64,000 bases of DNA from Pelodictyon luteolum DSM 273 (GTDB taxonomy: Bacteria > Bacteroidota > Chlorobiia > Chlorobiales > Chlorobiaceae), in contig NC_007512.1 in NCBI RefSeq assembly GCF_000012485.1, positions 373,001 to 437,000 of the forward strand, in the 5' to 3' direction. This document shows positions 7,653-19,600 of the stretch, in pieces. Both the position numbers and the translations under genes were made by a program. The first letter of the stretch is position 1. The number at the start of each line of letters is the position of its first letter. The notes beneath the pieces were generated by a model that did no database searches, was not told the DNA's origin, and saw nothing but the letters and a program-made list of their open reading frames with translations.

Positions 7653-10600
7653 ATGAGCGGTCCGCTTGACAACAAAAGGCGCGGTAAAGGGATGTTTCTT
7701 GCCCTTGAACCTCGCATACTCCTTGATGCTGCCGCTGCAGTGCTTGCCGGCGACCTCATTCAGGAAGCCCTTACTGCCGACAGCGATGCGGGTACTGTTG
7801 AATGCGCGCAGGTGGAGCCGACGGCCGATGCCGAGGATGCGGCCACGGACAGCCCTGAAACTCAAGCTGATGCTTACGATACGGCTGACAGCGCTGATGC
7901 AGCTGCCTCCCCGTTAGATGCTGCAGCCGAAGTTCATCCTGTTGACATTGTTCCCGCTGCAGACGGCAGCGCTGATGCCCGCCATGAAATAGCGTTCGTC
8001 GACGCCTCGGTTCCTGAGGCCGACAGCCTCGCCTCCGGCCTGCCTGACAGGGTTGAGGTGTACCGGATTGACGCCGGCAGTTCCGGTATCGCCCAGATCA
8101 CCGAAATCCTCAATACCCGGACGGATATCGATGCCGTGCATATCCTCAGCCATGGTACTTCGGGTTCCCTCAGGATCGGCAGCGACACACTCAGCACCGA
8201 TACCATAGACTTCTACGCTTCGCAGCTTACCGCCATCGGGCGTTCACTCTCGGCCGACGGAGACATACTGCTCTATGGCTGCGACATCGGTCAGGACAGT
8301 GATTTCGTTCTGCGCTTCAGCCAAATCACCGGAGCGGATGTTGCCGCATCAACTGATGATACCGGCTCGGCAGCACTCGGCGGTGACTGGGAACTCGAAC
8401 ATGAGGTGGGTACGATTGATGCAGATGCGATTGTGTCGGACGACTATAGCGGGATCCTTGGCGACTATGCGCTCAGCTTCGATGGGGGAAACGACTATGC
8501 CCGGAGTGCGTCGGCCGTCAATCTCGGCAATACCTTCACCATTTCGTTCTGGATGAATGCCGAGTCCCTTAAGAATTACGGCGACCCCCTCTCTGCTGGA
8601 ACTGCGGATTACCATCTGAGTTTCTTGACCTATCAGGATGGGAAGATGCTTTTTATTGCAGGTGATGGAAGCAGCTGGGGAAACGGGGTCACTACAACTT
8701 CGGGCACATTTTCGGCTGGAACCTGGTACCATATCGTTGGTGTCGCTACCGGCAGCAATCTCCAGCTCTACGTCAATGGCTCGTTGTATGGCACCAGCGA
8801 ATCAAACAGCTCGCCGGTCAACGATGTAATCAATATAGGTGCCAGACCAGCCACCGGCTATTATTTCGACGGACGCGTTGACGAGGTCGGCATCTGGAAC
8901 GAGGCTTTCAATGCGGCGACGATATCGGCGCTGTACAATGGCGGTTCCCCGATTTCCCTGACTGCCGATGCCACCAATTATACCGGCCATACCGATAACC
9001 TCCTCGCTTACTGGAAATTCAATGAAGGCTCCGGTACGACGGTGGCCGACAGCAGTTCGCATGCCAACGCCCTGACTGTTTATGATGGGTCCAGCGTTGC
9101 CGCCTCATGGGCCGTCGGCGCAATGAATGCGCCCGCTGTAGGGTCCGGTCAGGCTCTTGATTTTGACGGAGTGGATGATAAGGTTGTCGTAGCTGATTCC
9201 GGCGCCCTGGATCTTTCCGGTTCATTCACCATCGAGGCCTGGATTATGCCGCAGGGGAGCGGTTCCAGCAGTACAGATGGGGGGATGATTCTTAATAAGG
9301 AAAACAGTTATGAAATAGCGTGGCATGGAGATGGAAGCATTTACTATGCGCTTAATGACGACGACACCTCACTTGATTGGGCATGGGTCGATACCGGCCT
9401 TGATGCACCTGTGGACCAGTGGAGCCATCTGGCGTTCATCAAGAGCAGTACTTCGCTCAAGGTAATCCTTACCAGCGAGGCGGGTGAGAGTTTGACCTAT
9501 GCTGCCAGCACTTTTGCCGGTCAGCCTGAGCCAACGACTGAACCGCTTACCATAGGGGGCCGTCCCGCCGGCACCTATTTCAATGGACTTATCGATGAAG
9601 TCCGTATCTGGAGCGATGCCCGTACCGATACCGAAATCACCACCAGCCTCTATACCCGCCTTTCCGGCACCGAACAGGGGCTTGTGGGGTCCTGGGACTT
9701 TGAAGAGCCCTCAGGAACAACGGCGTATGACCGGAGTCCTTCAGCCAACAACGGAACCTTGACCAACTTTGTTTCTACCGACAGGACCTCTGAAAGTGCT
9801 CCCGTGTCGGAGCGTGCCGGTGCGCTGGTGCTTGACGGGACGGATGATTATCTGCGTGTGGAGAATCATTCAGAACTTGAGATTACCGGCGATGTTACGG
9901 TGGCGGTATGGGCCAAGTTCGATGTCTTGGACGGCTGGGATATCATGGCGATTCAAGGCAATGGCGAGGGTGATGATAATACCCTTTATATGTTTGGTGT
10001 GTCTACTTCTGGTGGCAGCAGTAAGTTGGTGGCGTATTGGGAGTATGACAGTGGAGGATCGGACTACTATGCGTATTCAACTGTATCTGTCACAGTAAAT
10101 ACATCGGACTGGCATCATTATGCGATGGTCAGGGATTCGGTGGCCAGGACGGTTTCTTTTTACATTGATGGGGATAAATTTGGGGATGCTGTTTCGTATA
10201 CAAATAACGCCTATAAATCCTTGACAGGCCCTTTGACGATTGGGGCCTCTACCACCAGTACTGGGGCGCATAATTTTATCGACGGTAAAATCGACGACCT
10301 GCGCATCTATTCCCGTGCCCTATCCGGAGCAGAAATCGCCGCTTCGAAGGATACTGAGCTGAATGGTTCGGAATCGGGTCTTGTCGCTTATTACTCTTTC
10401 AACGACGCCGGCGGCAGTGTGGCGGTCGATTCCAGTCCGAATCGTCTCGACGGCACGCTTTACGGTGGAGTATCCTTAACGACCGCGGCTTCTCCCGTGC
10501 AGCGAGCCACCGGCATGGGGCTGGTGTTCGACGGGACAGATGACTATGTGAACGCCGGCGCTAATGCCGCCCTGCAGATAACCGGAGACCTGACGGTAGA

Positions 10601-13600
10601 AACCTGGGCAAACTTCGAGTCTCTGGACCATAATTCCGCACCAAGTACTCTGGTTCTGCAGGGGTTAGGCAATATTGACAACAGCCAGAGTTCGAACAAT
10701 ATCCTATACCTGTTCAGGATCAACACCGACAAGACCCTGAATGTTTTCTGGGAGTATGCTACAGGCACGAATGTTACGCTGACCTCAACCATTGCGGCGT
10801 CTGTCAATGCCGGAGAGTGGCATCATTATTCCTTCGTAAGGGATGCTGCGAACAAGACGCTTACTTTTCTGGTTGATGGTGTCAAGTTGGGGGAGGCAAT
10901 TTCCTATAGCTCAAATCCAGTAGGAGGAGACAGTACCCCTCTCATAATAGGTGCGGAATACCAAAATGACGGTGCCGTTGTCAGTGAATTCAAGGGGATG
11001 ATTGATGATGTGCGCATATGGAATGTCGCCCGTTCGGCAGCGGAAATAGCAGCTGCAATGTCCTCACGCCTGGCCAGCACTACCGCAAACCTCGTTGCCA
11101 ACTTCCGCCTCGATGAACAGGGGTCATCGACCATAAAGAGCTCCAACGGGACCTATACCGGCACTCTTTCCGGCAACCCGCAGTTCGTCACAAACTACTA
11201 CATCGATACCCTGGTGACCGATCAGGGGACAGGGATCCTTCCTGCCTATGATGTTGATACTTCCGGTACCCTTACCTTCAGCACGACCCGTGCTCCATTG
11301 AAAGGTACGCTGACATGGACTGATGCTGCTGCGGGCGCGTTCACCTATACGCCGAATGCTGCTGCTACCGGCATCGACACCTTTTTCTATGAGGTTAGCG
11401 ACGGTTCGCTGACCTCAGCCCCGAGAGAAGTCCTCGTGAGCATACTGGATGGCAATCAGGCGCTGGATTTTGACGGAGTGGATGACTATGTCGATCTGGG
11501 AATTAATCAAACGACGCTCGGCAACACGTTCACAATCTCTGCCTGGGTCAACCCGGATGGCGTATGGACAAACTACAGAGGGATTGCCGGGGATCATTAT
11601 GACTCTTTGGAAAGCGGCGGCACGGCCGGCATTAATTTTGGGCAATATAATAGTGCTGAACCAGAAGGTGCCGGAATAGTGTTCACCATTGGCACGGGAG
11701 TTGAACAGGTTTGGTCTTCGGTCAGGATAGACACTTCCCTGATCCCTGCGAATGATTGGTCGCATGTATCAATGGTTGTCAGTGCCGACGCTACGACTGC
11801 AGACAACTATATCAAAGTCTATGTCAATGGCCTACTGGTAGGGGAAAAGACAGGCGTTGCTGCATTTACGCCAAAAGATGGCTTCACCATCGGTCGCGCT
11901 TTTAACGGCAATGATCGATACTTTGATGGTCAGATCGATGAGTTTCAAATCTGGGACACCGCCCGCAGCGAAGCCGAAATCCGCGAGTACATGTACCGGG
12001 AACTGCCGGATATGGTTGTCAGTGGCGGCGACCTTGTAGCGTACTACCGCTTCAATGAGAGCTCCGGAACATTGTTATATGATGCCAGAGGGGGCGCCGA
12101 CGGCACATTGCTCCATATGGATGATGCCGACCGGGTAACCTCCGCCGCCCAGTTCGGGCCGAAAAACGCGCTGGATTTCGACGGGACGAATGACTATGTC
12201 AATCTCGGTTCCTTCACCGATTTCTACGGCAGCAATTATGATTCCGACTACACGATCAGCGCCTGGGTGAAGCCTGCCGATACGGCCTCGAACCAGAGCA
12301 TCTTCTATGCCCGCGAGAACACCGCCGACGAAAAATACCTCGACCTGCGCGTCAACAGCGACGGGACCCTCACCTTCATCGTCAGAACGATATATCCCGA
12401 TACTCAAGGGTTGGTGACCTCTACGGTAAGGGTGGACGACGGGCGGTGGCACAATGTCACGGCGGTGAAGTCCGGCTCCGTCCACACGCTCTATATTGAC
12501 GGGGTATCCGCCGGTATGTTCACGCTCGGCGAGAACCCGATGCAGCTCGACTATTTCTACATAGGCGCCTCGAGGACGGACAATAACAACATCGCTCAGT
12601 TTTTCAATGGTCGGATCGACGAGTTCCGCCTATGGGACAAGGCTCTCAGCGCCTCCGAGCTGCGCGATACAATGATGCGCAGCCTCACCGGCAACGAAAG
12701 CGGGCTGGCAGCCTATTACAACTTCGACAACACCTCCGGCACCACCCTGCAGGACTTCTCGGGCGGCCGGCACGACGGCACCCTGACCAATATGGATGCG
12801 GCGACCGACTGGGTGGCTTCCGTGGCATTCAACACCTGGCTGAACACCTCTTCGACCGCCTGGGCGATGGCAACGAACTGGAGTCTCGGCAGCGTTCCCG
12901 TTTCCACGGACAATGTCGGTATCTATTCCTATGCAGGCAGCTCAAGCCCGACGCTGAGTTCCGCTGCAACCGTCAACAATTTCCTGCTCGGAACCGGGGC
13001 CACATTCACCCTCTCGGCAAACCTTACGGTCAACGGTTCCCTGATCCTGGAGAACGACCTCGATCTCAACGGGCAGGTCATCACCCTCGGCGGCAGCGCC
13101 ATGCTGGTCGAAGACGGCGGAAGAGCTTACGGTACTTCCGGAAGCATCACCACAACCCGCACCCTCAGCAACATCAGCGGAGTGGATGTTGCCGGTCTTG
13201 GGGCCGAGATCACTACCGTAGCCGATATGGGGAGCACCATCATCACCCGCACCCATGTTGCAGATACCGAACCAGTCACCCTCAAACGCTCCTATACCCT
13301 TACCCCGATCACCAATACAGGCCTGAACGCCACTCTCGTATTCCACTACGACGATCAGGAACTGAACGGCCTGAACGAAAGTGACCTCAAGCTGTACACC
13401 TCAACAGACAGCGGTTCGACCTGGACGTTCATTGGCGGTACGGTGGACGCGACAGCCAATACCGTGACGCTGGCAGGTCTCGGAAGTTTAAGTCTCGTTA
13501 CCCTCGGTGTCAACGCCCCTGCGGTAACGGCAAGCGCCGGGACGACGGCCTTTACGGAGTCAGCTTCGGCTTCGGCTTCAGGGGATGCGAAAAAGATCGA

Positions 13601-16600
13601 TGAAAGTATTACGGTCTCCGCCCGCTCGGGCGAAATACTGACCGGTGCTACGGTGTCGATCACGGGTAATTTCAAGAGTGGTGAAGATATATTGGCATTC
13701 GCGAACGACAGTTCGACGATGGGAGACCTGACGGGCAGTTACGACTCGGCCACGGGCGTACTGACCTTGAGTTCCTCAGGAGGGGTTACTGCTGCGCAGA
13801 TGCAGGCGGCCCTGCGTGCGGTGACCTACCGCAACACGAGTGAGACGCCGACCGAAAGCACCAGGACGGTTTCGTTCGTGGTGAATGACGGATCGGTCGG
13901 TTCGGTGGTCGTAACCAAGTTGGTGAGCGTCGCCGCCACCAACGACGCGCCGGTCGCGGGTGCTGATTCGGCAGCCGTCAGTGAGGACGCAACGGGTACC
14001 GGCAATGTTTTCCTGAACGATACGGACCGGGATTTCCAGACCACGGGGATAACGGTCAACAACGGCTCTACCACCAATCAGGGGCTGGTTTTTGACGAAA
14101 GACCTGCGGGGACGACGCTGCTCGGCGGAGCAACATCACTTGATATATCGATAATATTCTCCAGCACCGACAGTAGCGGCGACGCGCCCATATTCTCTTA
14201 TGCTGCGGGCAGCAGTTATAATGAACTGCTCTTCGACGCGAATTACTCGAATTCCGGGAAGCTGGACTGGTGGTTCGGTAATACCGCTTTAAACGATTCC
14301 GGCATAACCAGCGCGGAACTTCTGGACGGCAATGTCCATACTCTGCGTTTTACCTGGATAAGCGCCACCGGGGCAACCGCTTTTTACCTGGACGGCGTCC
14401 AGAAATGCTTGACGACCCATTTTACCAACTCTTCGCTTGGTTCTGACGGCGTGCTGGTTCTGGGTCAGGAGCAGGACAGCGTCGGCGGCGGCTGGAGCAC
14501 CTCCCAGGTGTTCAGCGGCACCTATTATGGCGTGAGTATCACTGCCGGTGACGGCACAACCACCCGGACGGCTCACTGGGACATGTCAGGGGCCCAGGAC
14601 GGAACCGTGACGTCGGAGAGCGGCGGCTATGATCTGACACTGGCCGGTTCCCCCACGCTCGTGAACCAGCTCTCGGTGAGTGCCATCAGGACCGGGACGG
14701 AGGCCGGTTCCGGTACATCGGGTACAGTGGGCCAATCGCTTGCCGGTACCTACGGGACCTTGACCATCAACGCGGACGGTTCGTATTCATACAGCGCCGA
14801 CCAGAACGCAGCAGATGCTCTTGCCGCCGGATCTTCAGCAACGGATACTTTTACCTATTCGGTTTCTGACGGGGGCCTGACCGATACGGCAGAACTGGTG
14901 TTTACCGTGAATGGAATGAACGATGTTCCGCTCATCTCTTCCGATTCCGATCTTATCCAGCAGGCAAGCTCGACAGGCATCGCCCTGAAAAATGCAGCCG
15001 GGACTGCCGTATCAGATCTCGCCATTCGTGGTATTGCCACCGATGGCACCTATATGTACATCGCTGACGATAACGGCGTGTCTTCTTTAACTATCGTCCG
15101 CTTCACCATGGAGGGGACAATGGTTGATACCCGCGTAGTTGCGGAGCTTCCTGTGGGCTGGAACCAGATGGTCTACCTTGACGGGGCCATATACTTCAGG
15201 AGTTATAATGTTAATTCTGCTTCTAACAATGCCCTTTATCGCATTGCCACTTCCAACTGGCCAACGGCAGCAGTTTCCAGCGTAACCGTTCCCGGGGACC
15301 ATCCCCTGTTGATTGGTGATGGGTGGATGAATGGTAACCTCTTCACCACCCCCGATGGCCGGATCGGGGTGCTGGGTCAGCAGGACGAAAACTATGATAC
15401 CCTTGTCCGTTTGTACTCAGTGTCTGCCGATGGACTGACTCTTACGCATGTTCAGGATATTACGATCCTTGATGCTGTTGAGTTTCCGATTGACAGCCAT
15501 GGTGCGGCTTCTGACGGCCAGTATCTGTATGTGATGAGCATTAATGCCGGCTATAGGGTCTACAGCCTCATCGACGGCAGTTTCGTCTACGACAACAGTT
15601 CCGTCGAAGGGGGCGGTAGCTGGACCATGCAGACGCCCGCTCAGGGCGATACTGCTGAAATCGGCAATGCGACCTATTTGACGAGGAACCCGCTTACGGG
15701 GGCATTCATCTGGGCGGATTACAACAATGCGCGCGTGGTTTCGAGCGCCGGCGTCGTGCCCTCATTCACCGTGACCGAAGATGTTGCCGGCAATCTCACC
15801 TTTACCGGCACACCATTCGCTGATATCGATGGGGACACGCTGACCGTTACGCTTAGTGTCGCCGATGGGACGATTGCAGGTTCCGCCGGAACCGGCATCA
15901 CCATCGGGGGCAGCGGAACCGCGAGGACATTCGCCGGCAGTGCTGCAGACTTGAATACCTATTTCGGATCGGCTGGCAAGATTACCTACACTGCCGCTCA
16001 GGACAGCACGGCATCTCGTGCGTTGGGGGTCAGCGTGACCGACGGGACGCTGAGCTCGAGCCTGCAGGCGGTAATTGCCGTGACGCCGGTGAACGACGCT
16101 CCGGGCATTACGGCCGGCGGCACAACGGCGTTCACCGAGCAGACGCCCATAGCGGTCGCTTCCGCCATTACCCTCAGCGATGCAGAAGGTGACGGGGAGT
16201 GGACTGAAGGCACCCTGAAGGTACAGGTGACTTCGAACAGCGAGGCTGCGGACAGCCTGGTGCTGCCGAACAATGCCCCGGAAGGTTACGGAATATGGCT
16301 GGATGTGGTCAATAATAAGACCCTCAAGTACGGTAGTACGGCAATCGGTACGGCATCCTCCTTTTTAGCTAGCGGTGATACGGCCTGGACCTTCACATTC
16401 AATGCCACCGCCACGAACGCCCTGGTGCAGGCTACCGCTCGTGCAATACAGTTCAACAATTCCAGCGACACGCCCGGAACCGCGAGTCGCACGGTGACCT
16501 TCACTGCGACCGACATGCACAGTGCGGCGACGAGCGCCACTCAGGCGGTGACGGTGGCCGCCCTGAACGATGCGCCGAAGGTTACCAACGAGGCTGATCC

Positions 16601-19600
16601 GGCGCTGGTATTTGACGGGACAGATGACTATGCACTGTTTCCCGACATCGATGCCAACATCTCCACTGCCTTCACCCTCGAGACCTGGGTGAAGTTCGAT
16701 GATCTGGACGGGGTGCAGTTCATCAGCGGCAAGGGGACTGAGCAGATGGAACTGCATACGAGCGGCAGCGCCCTGCGTTTCATCCCGACCAACGGCGCTT
16801 ATATCGATACGGGCAGTGTTCTGGTGGTTGATACATGGACGCATATCGCCGCCACTTATGACGCTGGTGCCGATACGGCGCACATCTACATCAATGGAGT
16901 GGAAGTTTCGGCTGTTGACAATAACGCGGCTGCCGATTCCGCCCTGCTGGCCACAGAAACAGGATATTACCTTGGAAGAAGGGCGGATAACACCTATTAC
17001 CTGAACGGATCCATCGCTGATTTCAGGATCTGGAACGACGTGCGCACCGCCGATGAAATCCGCAACAACATGAATGCGGAGCTTCAGGGCAGCGAGGCAG
17101 GTCTCGTTGCCTTGTGGAACCTTGATGAAGGCAGCGGGACGACTCTTGCCGATGCAACCTCAAGCAGGTTCAACGGTACGGCATACAATACGACCACCTG
17201 GACAACGCGTCCGGTAACGGCGGGTCTCTCGGTGAACTACACCGAAGACGCTTCGCCGGTTTCCCTGTTCAGCGGGGTGAATGTAAGCACGGTCGAGACG
17301 GGTGAAACCATTACGGCCATGACGCTGACCGTCAGCAATGTGTCGGACGCAACCGAAAGCCTCGGGATAGACAGCTCCGCCGTAGCGCTCACCAATGGCG
17401 CGAGCGGAACCACGGCAACGAACGGATTGGGGTATTCCGTCAGCGTGAGCAGCGGCACGGCCACCGTGACCCTGAGCAAGGCCGAAGGAATCAGTGCCTC
17501 CGCCACCGAGACACTAATCAACGGCATCACCTACAGCAACAGCAGTCAGGCGCCCTCAACAGGCGCGACCCGAACCGTTACGATCACTTCGCTGAAAGAC
17601 AGCGGTGGTTCGGCCGGCGGCGGTAGTGATACGGCAAGCCTGAATGTTGCGGCCACTGTGACGGTGCATGCGGTCAACGATGCCCCGGTACTGGCGGCTC
17701 AGACTTTAAGTATAACGGAAACAGCGTCTTACGATACCTTTTCTATTGAAAAAGGCCGTTTCGGTGCCACCGATGCCGAGGGAGACTCTATTGTATTTTC
17801 GTTAGTTGACTCTACAACCGTTCCCAGTGGGGCCGTGGACAGTGAAGGATATAACTTCGTACAGAATGGGGCGTACGGTGACCTGTATATCCAGACAGAC
17901 GGGGACTATGCTTTTGTCCCTGATAACGGTGCCATCAATGCATTGACGAACAATGTTTCCGAATCGTTCAAGATCCGCGCGACGGCCGACGGGCAGACTG
18001 CAGAGAGTACTTTTACGGTCAGCATCACAGCTGTCAATGATACGCCAACAATAACCACATATGTATCAACAGCGGATATAACCACAGGATTGCCTGATAC
18101 CGCATATAGTGTTGTAGGTTCATCGCCTGAGACAGAAGTTGTGAAATATGCGTTCGATGACAATGTCAATACAAAATATCTCAACTTCAGCGGTGTCGGC
18201 AGCAGCGTGACCGTTGATGCTGGCGCAAACTATGTGGTCACTTCGCTCGGACTGACCACGGCAAATGATGCGACCAACAGAGACCCTGCGCACTTTATCC
18301 TCTATGGGTCGACTGATAACGCAAGTTTCACTCAAATAGCAGCAGCTGCTCTTACGCCTCCTGCAGAGAGATATACCGATTACCCGACGGTTTCATTTTC
18401 TAACAGTACAAGCTACCGTTACTACAGGTTGGCATTTGATCAAAGTGCTGGTGGTGGTGGTGACAGTTATATTCAGGTTGCTGAAATACGCCTCGGGGGA
18501 GAGACCTCCAATGTCATTCTCTATACTGAAAATGCACAAGTCAACGCACTGGAAAATGTCATTCTTCGAGATAATGAACATGGTAGTCTGGCTTCAGCGA
18601 CAGTCACCATTTCAGGGAATTACGAAAACGCCTCTGACTCTCTTTCCTTTACCAATAACAATACTGGGTTATACGGGAGCATAACGGCCTCATTTGTGAG
18701 CTCAACGGGGGTGTTGTCCTTAAGCGGAAGTGCTACCGTCGAGCAGTATCAAAATGCATTGCGTGCGGTTACCTATGCCTCTTCAAGCGATAACCCGACG
18801 CTGAACAGCCCGACAAGAACCTTGAGCTGGCAGGTCAATGACGGCGCGGCTGACAGCAGCGTCGCCACCAGTACCATTACCATTACTCCCGTCAATGATG
18901 CGCCTGCTCTTGCTGGCGCAGGCAATACTCTGGCGTTTACTGAAGGGAGTTCACCTGCCGTTATTGACGCATCTCTGGCGCTCTCCGACGCGGACGACAC
19001 CACTATTGCATCTGCAACAGTCACCATCTCCGGAGGGTATGTCAGCACTGAGGATGTTCTGGCATGTACCAGTCAGAACGGCATCACCGGCAGCTGGAAT
19101 GGCAGCACCGGAGTCTTGACTCTGACCGGCAGCGCCACAATAGCGCAGTACAAAGCAGCGCTGGAGTCCATCACCTATCAGAATACCAATACCAACAATC
19201 CGAATATCGGAAATCGAACCATCAGCTGGGTGGTGAACGACGCTGCTCTTGGTTCTTCGCCCGTTACATCAACTATTACGGTTGCAGGTGTCAACGATGC
19301 TCCGACGGTCAGCAGTTCAATCACCCGCAGTGCGAGCGAGGGCGCGTCATCCATTACTTTCAACCTGCTTGCTAACGCCAGTGATGTTGACGATTCCACT
19401 TTGAGCATTACGGACGTGACCTATGCGGTCGGAGGTGTCTCGACGGGCAACAGTGGTAGCGATGTCCCAGCCGGTTTCAGCCTCAGCGGCGTCACCCTGA
19501 CGGTCGATCCAGCGGCCGCTGCTTTTGATGATCTTGCCGCCGGTGTGGGTCGCACTATTGTTGCCAGTTATACCATTGCCGACGGATCGGGCGGTGCAGT

